Of a DNA stretch of 6,690 bases, positions 1 to 6,690 are shown piece by piece. The stretch comes from Chthonomonas sp035294505. GTDB lineage: Bacteria > Armatimonadota > Chthonomonadetes > Chthonomonadales > Chthonomonadaceae. Below the pieces are notes generated by a model that had not been told where the DNA came from, ran no database searches, and saw only the letters and a list, made by a program, of their open reading frames with translations. The stretch lies in NCBI RefSeq assembly GCF_035294505.1, contig NZ_DATGKU010000238.1, forward strand, positions 1 to 6,690, written 5' to 3'. Each line of letters opens with the position of its first letter. Within the stretch, counting starts at the first letter, position 1. The position numbers and the translations under genes were made by a program.

Positions 1-1
1 C

Positions 2-2989
2 AGCACCACCTTGCCGGGTATTCCCAATGTGCCTTTTAGCCATGTCTCGGTGGATAATCAGGGGCGGGCAAACGGCCTTACCTATGTGTTTACCAACGAG
101 CTGGATATTCCCAGCATCTTCGGCAGCGGGGTTGGGCTTTCTGTAGGGAACGGAACCAAACTGGGCTTTGTGGTTACGCCCACCCCCAGCCTGCAGCTCA
201 GTGGTGGGGCTTTGGCCGCCATTCTGCCCTTCCGCGACAGCAGCGGCAATGCCCCCAAACTGCAGTTACAGGCCGCGATAAGCTTGGCGGAAAACGGGGA
301 GATCGCCATAGATGCACAAAACGCTTCTCTAACGTCAGACACGATGAGTGGTGGACTGAAACTGCCAGGCTGTGTGGTGAAGGCGTCGCCCATGAACCTG
401 CACTATCATCACTTTCCTGCGGGGAAACCGGATGAGTTTACACTGACCATTCCTTCGGCGACTATCGCCGTGAATCTGCCCGATCTCCTCTCGCAGGACG
501 AAGCCCCGCTGGCTCTCGACGCGCAAAACCTCTCCATAGACCAAGACGGGCTGGTAAGCTTTAACGCTTCGCTCAATAACGCCAACCTACAGATTCCTTT
601 AGCGCAGCCGATGGGGTTTATGCTCACCGTGAAGTCGGCTCAGTTCAGCATGAAGAACAGCCAGCCGCAAACGGTAAGCCTTACCTGCGATATCACCTTG
701 CCACCAAGTTTGACTTCGACCAACGGCGGATCGGGCACCATCCCAGGCGTCACCCTTTCCTATAATTTCGCCAACGCGATGCGCCCCGCCGATGAGGCGG
801 TGGCCTCGGGCAAGCACATCGGCAGCCCCGACTGCGGTATCGGTGGAGACAATCTCTTTACTTCTTTCACGTTGCCTAATGAGATTTCGCTCACATGGAA
901 CGGCCTAGGGATCAAGTTACCTGCAAATAGCACGGTGATAGTGGATTTCTCTTCTACAAAAGGCGACCCCCAAGAGAAAGACCCGGCCACCGGGCAGCCT
1001 TTACCTGCCAGTTGGCGCGGCATCTTTATCCAACAAGCCACCCTCACTCTGCCCAGCTCCTTTCAAAACAACGGCCAATCCGTCCAAATTGATGTGCACA
1101 ATTTCTACATAGACCAGAACGGCGTGAGCGGTGCCGTAAGTGTTCAAAATTTGAGTGTGAATAAAGTGGACGGAGCGGATATTACCCTACAAGACCTTAG
1201 CCTCGATATAGGCCGTAACCGGATTCAAGATTGCCGCTTCGATGGCAGTCTGACCCTCACGCAGACAGGGGGACAGCTCCAGTTATCCGGCTCCTTCTCA
1301 AGCACAGGCGACATCAGTTTGGCCGTTGAGGCCGATCAGACTGTCACCTCAAACGTCTTTCCCTGTTCCATCCATATCTCGCAAGCCAAAGCGGAAAAGC
1401 AGCCGGATAATACGTGGGGTTTTACGGTCACAGGCCAATTACAGTTCGACTCCTCTAAAGCCGGCAAGCTGAGCGGCACCACTCTCGATCTCACCGATCT
1501 CGAAATTGACAGCGACGGCAAATTCAAGTTGGGCGGAGCCTGGCTCAATTTAAACAATCCCTACGACCTCGCCCTAGGGCCTGCAGAACTCGAAATACGT
1601 CAGGTGGGATTTGGAGAGGAGAACCAGAAGCAGTGGATAGGTGTTACCGGCAACGTAAAGCTCTCCGGCGATCTGCCCATTTCCGTTCAGGGGAACTTCG
1701 ACGGTATCAAGTTTTACCAGGACAAAACCATCTCTTACGGCTCCATCGCGGTAGATTGCGAAATCAAACACCTTGTCCATGTGGCAGGGGAGATAAGTTT
1801 TCACAACAAAGGCGAGCAAGATCAGAATAATAAAACGGCCTATACCTACCCGGAGGACTGTCTTGACGGCAAAGTCTCGCTCACGCTCGAATGCCTCGGC
1901 GGAGGGACAGGCATAGACGCCGAATTTTTGGTGGCTAACCACGCTTGGTTCGTCGGGGCCGGTGTAAAGTTGCCCGCACCAATACCTCTTGGGTCATCCG
2001 GGTTAGCTATTGGGGGCTTTAGCGGGGCGATTGGTCACAATGTGAAACAAGACCCCACCACCCCCCAAGATAAACAGCACGGAAATCCCTACGTGGACTA
2101 TAATCTTGTGCCTGACGATCAAGCCATTGCCAGTGGACAATCGAGTTGGCTTTTCTCTGCTGGCGTCCGTCTGGAAACGGTGGATCAGAACACCTTCTGG
2201 GGAGATTTCACCCTGACGGTAACCACCAATCCTTTAACGATAGACCTCCATGGCAACGGCTACCTGCTCGATGCCGTTGATGCCCAGATACCGGCCGATC
2301 CGTCAACTCATAGTAGGGTAGTTACCGGGGATATCTATATCAATCCATCACAGGCGACTTTCCAGGCCTCTTTGGGGGCGGACATCTACCTTCCGGATCG
2401 CCAAAGCAAGATCATCCATGCCAGTGGGCAGATCGTGCTTCACATTGATCCGCACACGCAATACCTACATATCGGAGGGCCTATTCATGCCGACGTGCCT
2501 AACCACCAGCTACAAATAGACAATCCCATTGAGATTGATGCCCTTGGCATCGCCTCGGTACAAGGAGCAGCCGATATAGACTTCGTTAATGGGAACCCAT
2601 CTTGCGCAGCAGCGTTGCTCTGGCAAGCGGGGTTCCATTCAAGCGGCAGTGTGGATTTCGGCATTACGCTCTCCTACGATGTTAGCGCCAGTGCCTATGC
2701 GGAGGCCTACCTGAGCATAGCCTATCAGAATGGGCTGAGTTTTGGTGGGTTCGTGGCCGTGGGCGCCAGCGCTTCGGTGACACTTTCCGCCGATTTCGGC
2801 ATTTTTGGAAGCGCCAGTGTGGGGCTATCTGCTTACTTCAACGGCTTTCTTGGGGTGCAGTACCAAACCAGTCCCAGTCAGCGTCAGCTAACCGCTTCGG
2901 GAGATGTGAATGCGGGTGTCAGCGTTCACCTGCCTGTGGTGGGCACCGTTTCCGGAAACCTAGACGTGGGCTACAGCATGACAATCTAG
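2..2989 (+). CDS. Large beta-strand-rich repetitive protein of unknown function (5' end missing)
   Basis: The reading frame is open from base 2 to the TAG at 2987-2989 (995 visible residues, counted from the codon at base 2). The TTG at 11 is not a credible start: it has no ribosome binding site and the frame is open before it, so the gene begins upstream. The sequence is almost all alternating polar/hydrophobic beta-type segments. A motif of the form (I/V)-D-x-(D/N/Q)-G preceding a beta segment recurs near residues 18, 180, 371 and 503. The middle (about 650-690) is Gly-rich, with FSGAIGHN at about 676-683. A segment with HIDPHTQYLHIGG lies at about 814-826. The last 115 residues (881-995) are Gly/Ser/Ala-rich amphipathic strands ending in VGYSMTI. 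No catalytic motif is visible. This looks like a structural or envelope protein; AsmA/TamB-like or DUF6603-like repeats are possible, but I am not sure of any family. It lies 44 bases upstream of a secreted Fn3 protein on the same strand, so an operon is likely. A signal peptide, if present, is outside the window. Confidence 0.9.
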   Translation, partial: STTLPGIPNVPFSHVSVDNQGRANGLTYVFTNELDIPSIFGSGVGLSVGNGTKLGFVVTPTPSLQLSGGALAAILPFRDSSGNAPKLQLQAAISLAENGEIAIDAQNASLTSDTMSGGLKLPGCVVKASPMNLHYHHFPAGKPDEFTLTIPSATIAVNLPDLLSQDEAPLALDAQNLSIDQDGLVSFNASLNNANLQIPLAQPMGFMLTVKSAQFSMKNSQPQTVSLTCDITLPPSLTSTNGGSGTIPGVTLSYNFANAMRPADEAVASGKHIGSPDCGIGGDNLFTSFTLPNEISLTWNGLGIKLPANSTVIVDFSSTKGDPQEKDPATGQPLPASWRGIFIQQATLTLPSSFQNNGQSVQIDVHNFYIDQNGVSGAVSVQNLSVNKVDGADITLQDLSLDIGRNRIQDCRFDGSLTLTQTGGQLQLSGSFSSTGDISLAVEADQTVTSNVFPCSIHISQAKAEKQPDNTWGFTVTGQLQFDSSKAGKLSGTTLDLTDLEIDSDGKFKLGGAWLNLNNPYDLALGPAELEIRQVGFGEENQKQWIGVTGNVKLSGDLPISVQGNFDGIKFYQDKTISYGSIAVDCEIKHLVHVAGEISFHNKGEQDQNNKTAYTYPEDCLDGKVSLTLECLGGGTGIDAEFLVANHAWFVGAGVKLPAPIPLGSSGLAIGGFSGAIGHNVKQDPTTPQDKQHGNPYVDYNLVPDDQAIASGQSSWLFSAGVRLETVDQNTFWGDFTLTVTTNPLTIDLHGNGYLLDAVDAQIPADPSTHSRVVTGDIYINPSQATFQASLGADIYLPDRQSKIIHASGQIVLHIDPHTQYLHIGGPIHADVPNHQLQIDNPIEIDALGIASVQGAADIDFVNGNPSCAAALLWQAGFHSSGSVDFGITLSYDVSASAYAEAYLSIAYQNGLSFGGFVAVGASASVTLSADFGIFGSASVGLSAYFNGFLGVQYQTSPSQRQLTASGDVNAGVSVHLPVVGTVSGNLDVGYSMTI

Positions 2990-3018
2990 TCACACGACAA
3001 TGAGTCTTACACACGAAG

Positions 3019-3025
3019 AGGAGGA
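3019..3025 (+). promoter_or_regulatory. Strong ribosome binding site of the Fn3 protein gene
   Basis: AGGAGGA lies 8 bases before the ATG at 3034, a near-perfect anti-16S match at good spacing. It fixes the start of the downstream gene. The 44-base gap after the preceding stop shows no promoter or terminator that I can see, so translation is probably initiated independently on a shared transcript. Confidence 0.85.
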
Positions 3026-3033
3026 ATAAACCG

Positions 3034-6000
3034 ATGAGAAAATCTTTTTACATCTTTTCGATACTGGCCTTTATGGTGGCGGCCGGTTGGCATGCACAGG
3101 CGGATACCGTGTCGCTTATGGCGGCCACCGCCAACCCCAATACGAAACCGGAAGTCCGCTTGAGGTGGGTTGTCACGGACGGTTGGCTCGCTCCGGGAGG
3201 CTACAACCTGTATCGCATTGTGAATGGGCAACGAACCAAAGTCAACACACAGCCCATTCAAATGAAGCCAAATGCCATCAAGCCCCAAATGCTCCAGATA
3301 CTGAGCCGCCGAGTTCAGCTTCCGAATGGGCAGCTGCCGCAGCAGGGCTTTTTCCAAAAAGCGCTGGCGCGCGATACCTCCCACATAAGCCGGGATGCTT
3401 TTACAGCTTATGGCACCCTCTTAAAGCAGCAGAGCGCTCTCACGGCTCCTCAGATGTGGCAAAGCCGCGTGCAGAAAACCCCTGCGGTCGTCGTGCCCCA
3501 AGCGCTGCTAACCTATCGCACGCGCATGCTTAGAATGCCTAACAGGCAACTGAACCCACAACCTCTGCCGCCGGGGCAAAAGCTGCCCCCTGATACGGAA
3601 ACCGTGCTGCGACGCCAACATCTCTTTCTTACCGGTCTCACCAACCCGCAGGTGGCCGACGCCATAGGAATGGCTTACACCGACCCGAACGTGCAAAACG
3701 GGCAGCAGATCACCTATGCGTTGCGCGCGATTGGGGATAACGGCCAAGAAAGCCCCAACGATGTCGCTACCGTTACCATTACGGTGGGCAAAGACCCTCA
3801 GCCTCCGGCCCCTGAGGTAGAAAAGCCCATCCAGACGGGAGTCTATTCTGTGGCGCTACACTGGTCTGACCCCCCTGAAGATGTTATGAAGGCTTTGGTG
3901 ACGGCGACCTACAGTGTGTTTCGCATAGATAAGGCGCACCCCCAAGGGGTTCAGTTGAACAAGCTGCCCATCATGGTGAGTTATCAGAACGACCCTAACA
4001 ACCAACAGCGGGTGTCCTCCCTTATCACCTTTAGCGACGAGGATGCGCCCATTGAGCCGCTTAGCTATAGAGTTGTTCTGGTGGATTCATTTGGCCGAGA
4101 AAGCCAACCCACCACGGTGCAGATCGCCATGGAGGATTGGCGCACGCCCCCACCGGTTACCAACGCCCAAGCGAATCTAAGCGCCGACGGGAAGAGCATT
4201 GACGTGATATGGAACAAGTCGGCGGATAATGCGGCCGTTTATCGCATTTTCCGCATAGATACCGAACAACCTAACGCGGCACCCCAACTGCTGACGCCTC
4301 AGCCCATCAACGGCATACCCTATGTTCCGGCCGACTCGGATATTTCCGCCGCGCATATCCTCGTGCTGGTTGCCAGCAATGGAAAGCTCGTGGGCAAGAC
4401 CGTGAAGGAGCCTATGGCCAAAGTTCTGCGCGCCGGTGTGCCTTTAGCACAAGGGCAGAATCGTTTTCTGATGTCTGCTCGCACAAGTTGGAAGGAATTG
4501 GCATCGAGAGGAGTGGACATCGCTCCGCTACAACAGGCAGCCCAAGACACCGTCCTTGTTTTTACCGATACCACCATTGCTCCAGACCACTACTATCGTT
4601 ATCTCATCACTGCCGATTACAAGGCAAACCTGCGCGATTCGACCCCGGCGGCAACCAATGTGGTTGCCGTACCTTTAAAGGACGTACCGCCCGGCCCGGC
4701 TAACCTGAAGGCGTCTTTCACGAAAACCGCCCAGACGGCCGAGATGCAGTTGCGTTCTCAATATCTCTGTGACCCCAAAGCTATTGGTCTTGAGCCACCG
4801 AACTTTCGTATCCTGCACCCTGGCAACACGGGAACGAAGCAGCTACCGCAGACCCTTATGCAGCTTAGTGCTGTGAAGGTTGCAAGACCAGGAGGACCGG
4901 TTTCAATAATTAATCTTAACGACTTCTCTGACGCCATCCCTGCCGATATCGGTGGAAACGTTACGCTCTCTTGGGCACCCGTCAATACGACCAAAGGCAT
5001 GCGCTACCGTATCTATCGCGCCAGCCTCACCGGATATTTTCGACCCAACGTACAGGAGGCAGCTCCGGCCGGCCCGCCCCCTCCACCCGGCTCTCAAACT
5101 ATCACCTTTAAAGGTGGCATCGTCCCGCTGCAACACCCGTTGCCCCTTGCGACACAACTGGCGTCGAAGCCGTTCCGCTATGTCCGCACAAATAGCAACA
5201 TTGTGGGCGCCAACGGAGTCATCCTCGCTAAGTATGTACGTATACTCCAGACGCCCATAGAATGGAAACTGCTGGGCGAGACAGACCAGACGCAGTATAC
5301 CGACCCCATGCCGCGAAGCCGCGCAACCTACTATCTCTATCGGGTAGTGGCCGTGACGCGATGGGACATTGCAAGCACGCAACCTTCTGAACTGCGTTTC
5401 CGTGTGCCCTCCACGCTGCCTCCTACCACCCCTATCCTTCAAAAAGTGGTGGCCAACGAAGAGGGCAACGTCGTCCTGTCTGTGGTGCCTAACCCACCCA
5501 ACGAAGAGGTTGCGAAGTTCTTGGTCTATCGCCAGGAGGTTCCACCAACTATAAATATACCTACCGCTGCTGGCGAGTTGACCTCTATTCTTCACAATGC
5601 AGGGCTTGTGGCCCAAGCCGGTAACCCCGTGCCGCCTCGTCCCCCTGTAGGCCAAATCGCCCCCGCAAAACCCTTCATTACCACCAAGCCTTTCATTACG
5701 GCCACACCGGCAGCCGCTGCTACAACCACATCGGCGGCGACCCACATTCAAAACTTGAACGTAAGGCTTCAGCAGGTTCATGCTTCGGCCGCTTTTGCCG
5801 GCAGAAACCTTATTGCCAACGATCAGACGGCTCAACTCGCCTTCGCCGCCTCCAGCCGGTTTGGGGTAAGGCAACAGCAGTCACCTGCCCTTGCGCTCAG
5901 CAGCATCCTTACTGGGCAGCAATTGATTAAAGCGCCAGACCCGGCTGTTCTTAAGTTGCTTGACCTCAAAAACTACACCGAGATCGGCGAGGTAGACGTG

Positions 6001-6456
6001 CCCCAAGGCACCACAGACCCTGTCGCCTTTGTAGACAGCACCGCCAAGCCGGAGGTCACTTATGAATACTGCGTGGTTGCCGTAGATCAAGACGATAATC
6101 ACTCTATTCCCTCTAATCCTCTTGATGGATCGGCTTTCAAGGTCAAGGCAGACCCGCCTCAAAACGTATCGGTGAGCTATGATGCCACCCTACGTGCAGC
6201 CAAACTCAGTTGGGCGGCGCCTGCCACCGGGGCAGGCGGCTATGTGGTATTTCGTGCAATACAGCCGACCGGTGGGGGGCAACCTAACTACATACAACTT
6301 GCCGTATTGCCCGGCAATGGAGGAAACCCTCCTACCAACTTCACCGATTACAATGTCCGCTCCGGCCCTACCTATCTTTACATCGTACGGGCTATAGACC
6401 AAAGCGGAAATATCTCGGCACCTCCTCAACAGCCCATTAGCTTTAAGGTGCCGTAG
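3034..6456 (+). CDS. Secreted multi-domain fibronectin type III protein with long intradomain inserts
   Basis: 1140 residues. The ATG at 3034 follows AGGAGGA and opens a clear Sec signal peptide: basic Arg2-Lys3, hydrophobic core about 5-19, AQA cleavage motif at 21-23 with the mature protein starting at Asp24. No lipobox cysteine is seen. The mature chain has about six Fn3-like units, each with a B-strand Trp (or a substitute), a C-strand Y-x-(V/I)-(Y/F)-R, an E-strand (Y/F)-x-D and an F-strand Y-x-(Y/V)-x-V/I...D..G..S: about 26-253, 254-367, 370-550, 551-792, 793-1038 and 1039-1140. B-strand Trp is seen at 277, 393, 647 and 1060; unit 5 has Val817 instead. Units 1, 3, 4 and 5 carry inserts of roughly 85-140 residues after the YR strand; units 2 and 6 are compact. 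Unit 4 has a further insert of about 75 residues before its B strand. There is no enzyme domain, membrane anchor or recognised C-terminal sorting signal; the chain ends right after the last Fn3 strand. Fn3 units usually act as extracellular spacers or binding scaffolds. It probably shares an operon and an envelope role with the gene before it. The Fn3 assignment is strong; the exact function is unknown. Confidence 0.93.
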   Translation: MRKSFYIFSILAFMVAAGWHAQADTVSLMAATANPNTKPEVRLRWVVTDGWLAPGGYNLYRIVNGQRTKVNTQPIQMKPNAIKPQMLQILSRRVQLPNGQLPQQGFFQKALARDTSHISRDAFTAYGTLLKQQSALTAPQMWQSRVQKTPAVVVPQALLTYRTRMLRMPNRQLNPQPLPPGQKLPPDTETVLRRQHLFLTGLTNPQVADAIGMAYTDPNVQNGQQITYALRAIGDNGQESPNDVATVTITVGKDPQPPAPEVEKPIQTGVYSVALHWSDPPEDVMKALVTATYSVFRIDKAHPQGVQLNKLPIMVSYQNDPNNQQRVSSLITFSDEDAPIEPLSYRVVLVDSFGRESQPTTVQIAMEDWRTPPPVTNAQANLSADGKSIDVIWNKSADNAAVYRIFRIDTEQPNAAPQLLTPQPINGIPYVPADSDISAAHILVLVASNGKLVGKTVKEPMAKVLRAGVPLAQGQNRFLMSARTSWKELASRGVDIAPLQQAAQDTVLVFTDTTIAPDHYYRYLITADYKANLRDSTPAATNVVAVPLKDVPPGPANLKASFTKTAQTAEMQLRSQYLCDPKAIGLEPPNFRILHPGNTGTKQLPQTLMQLSAVKVARPGGPVSIINLNDFSDAIPADIGGNVTLSWAPVNTTKGMRYRIYRASLTGYFRPNVQEAAPAGPPPPPGSQTITFKGGIVPLQHPLPLATQLASKPFRYVRTNSNIVGANGVILAKYVRILQTPIEWKLLGETDQTQYTDPMPRSRATYYLYRVVAVTRWDIASTQPSELRFRVPSTLPPTTPILQKVVANEEGNVVLSVVPNPPNEEVAKFLVYRQEVPPTINIPTAAGELTSILHNAGLVAQAGNPVPPRPPVGQIAPAKPFITTKPFITATPAAAATTTSAATHIQNLNVRLQQVHASAAFAGRNLIANDQTAQLAFAASSRFGVRQQQSPALALSSILTGQQLIKAPDPAVLKLLDLKNYTEIGEVDVPQGTTDPVAFVDSTAKPEVTYEYCVVAVDQDDNHSIPSNPLDGSAFKVKADPPQNVSVSYDATLRAAKLSWAAPATGAGGYVVFRAIQPTGGGQPNYIQLAVLPGNGGNPPTNFTDYNVRSGPTYLYIVRAIDQSGNISAPPQQPISFKVP
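5668..5703 (+). repeat. Tandem duplication of a six-codon unit (KPFITT / KPFITA)
   Basis: Two 18-base units in frame encode residues 879-884 and 885-890 of the Fn3 protein. The DNA copies differ mainly at synonymous third positions (AAA CCC versus AAG CCT), so the duplication is not recent, or the peptide is kept by selection. It sits at the start of the Ala/Thr/Pro-rich insert of the fifth Fn3 unit, which looks like a flexible linker. Confidence 0.6.
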
Positions 6457-6466
6457 TTTCATCCGA

Positions 6467-6501
6467 TTTTGACACACCCTCAAGAAGGGGGTGTGTCAAA
6501 A
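6467..6501 (+). other. Perfect inverted repeat / stem-loop just after the Fn3 gene
   Basis: Bases 6467-6479 (TTTTGACACACCC) pair without a gap with 6489-6501 (GGGTGTGTCAAAA). A T-G and a C-G pair then extend the stem to 15 pairs, closing a five-base loop AAGAA at 6482-6486. It begins 10 bases after the stop codon, where a terminator would be expected. However, the T-run is on the 5' arm and the A-run on the 3' arm, so neither strand gives the U-tract after the hairpin that an intrinsic terminator needs. It could be a 3'-end stability or processing hairpin, part of a factor-dependent terminator, a protein-binding operator, or the remnant ends of a small mobile element. Confidence 0.75.
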
Positions 6502-6505
6502 AAAG

Positions 6506-6545
6506 GACGCTAGATGGGCCGTCCGAAGTGGTACGGTCTGGCGTC
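6506..6545 (+). other. Second imperfect hairpin in the intergenic region (structured leader candidate)
   Basis: Bases 6506-6514 pair with 6537-6545 (nine pairs, one of them U-G). After a four-base one-sided bulge at 6515-6518, CCGT at 6519-6522 pairs with ACGG at 6533-6536, and CC at 6523-6524 with GG at 6530-6531, capped by GAAGT. It starts five bases after the first stem-loop and ends 80 bases before the next start codon. No T-run follows, so it does not look like a terminator. It does not match the conserved cores of the c-di-GMP, cobalamin or glycine riboswitches that I know. A structured 5' leader or a small RNA is possible; pairing was done by eye only. Confidence 0.4.
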
Positions 6546-6614
6546 TCTCATGGATAGGGATGCGCGAAGACCTAGAGAATGCAATGCGTTTACGCTCGAA
6601 TCGAAACCTATGAA

Positions 6615-6619
6615 AGGAG
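6615..6619 (+). promoter_or_regulatory. Ribosome binding site of the third gene
   Basis: AGGAG, within AAAGGAGA, lies 6 bases before the ATG at 6626. Spacing and strength are good and they decide the start of the truncated gene that follows. I find no convincing -35/-10 pair between 6457 and 6614. Confidence 0.75.
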
Positions 6620-6625
6620 AAAGCT

Positions 6626-6690
6626 ATGCGCTTTCAAACAGTTTGCCGTCGTGCGACTCTCACAGGTCTCGCGACTGTTACAGGTGCCTT
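6626..6690 (+). CDS. N-terminus of a probably exported protein (3' end outside the window)
   Basis: ATG at 6626 follows AAAGGAGA, and the frame stays open to the window end: 21 complete codons starting MRFQTVCRRATLTG. A basic start with Arg-Arg at residues 8-9 is followed by a mildly hydrophobic Ala/Thr/Leu/Gly/Val stretch, as in a signal peptide. The Arg pair gives weak resemblance to a twin-arginine (Tat) signal, but the usual Ser/Thr before and Phe after the pair are absent, so a Sec signal is equally likely. The gene lies 169 bases after the Fn3 gene on the same strand, behind two hairpins, and may belong to the same cluster. No family can be assigned from 21 residues. Confidence 0.65.
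   Translation, partial: MRFQTVCRRATLTGLATVTGA

Noticed and set aside
11..13. TTG as the start codon of the first gene
   Set aside because: The frame is open upstream to the window edge, there is no Shine-Dalgarno, and no signal or N-terminal features follow, so it is an internal codon of a gene beginning outside the window.
1574..1942. Minus-strand open frame of 122 codons with a hydrophobic stretch
   Set aside because: It is antisense to the continuous beta-rich coding frame and has no convincing ribosome binding site. The hydrophobic run is the complement of a Glu/Asp/Lys/Asn/Gln-rich stretch in the sense frame.
4903..5874. Long open frame of 323 codons on the minus strand
   Set aside because: It lies wholly antisense to the Fn3 gene, its product is a Gly/Arg/Cys-rich mix with no domain pattern, and the sense frame has clear Fn3 motifs. 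It is a shadow of codon bias.
6469..6474. TTGACA as a -35 promoter box for the third gene
   Set aside because: It is part of the inverted repeat and occurs on both strands. No TATAAT-like hexamer lies 16-18 bases downstream on either strand.
6467..6501. Canonical Rho-independent terminator
   Set aside because: The hairpin is strong, but the run after it is A on both strands instead of T, so the essential U-tract is missing. It is kept only as a stem-loop.
6601..6690. Type IV pilin-like N-terminus in the third gene
   Set aside because: The expected Gly-Phe-Thr-Leu-Ile-Glu type cleavage motif is absent. The visible residues fit a plain export signal better.

Overview
The window is a dense, single-direction piece of a bacterial chromosome. 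By eye it is GC-moderate (mid-50s percent), with strong AGGAGG-type ribosome binding sites and no RNA genes, CRISPR arrays or intact mobile elements. Everything real lies on the + strand. The organism cannot be named with confidence. Codon use, strong Shine-Dalgarno sites and very large secreted proteins with fibronectin type III (Fn3) folds would fit an Armatimonadota (Chthonomonas-like) or other free-living, envelope-rich bacterium, but this is a guess.

Layout. (1) Positions 2-2989 hold the 3' part of a very large gene whose start lies upstream of the window. The 995 visible residues are almost entirely beta-strand-type sequence with a recurring Ile-Asp-x-Asp/Asn-Gly motif and a Gly/Ser/Ala-rich amphipathic C-terminus. 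I do not recognise the family with certainty; AsmA/TamB-like or DUF6603-like repeat proteins are the nearest comparison. (2) After a 44-base gap with a strong ribosome binding site, 3034-6456 encodes an 1140-residue secreted protein with a clear signal peptide and about six Fn3-like domains. Several of these are split by long inserts at the same place in the fold. (3) Positions 6457-6625 are non-coding and unusually structured: a perfect 13-bp inverted repeat of 'wrong' polarity for an intrinsic terminator, directly followed by a second imperfect hairpin. (4) At 6626 a third gene begins, with a good ribosome binding site and a signal-peptide-like N-terminus, and runs off the end.

The first two genes are very probably co-transcribed, and their products may act together at or outside the cell envelope: one a large beta-rich repetitive body, the other a secreted Fn3 scaffold. 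The third gene is either the next member of the cluster, separated by a processing or attenuation structure, or the start of a new unit with a structured leader. No function can be assigned to the cluster from sequence alone.
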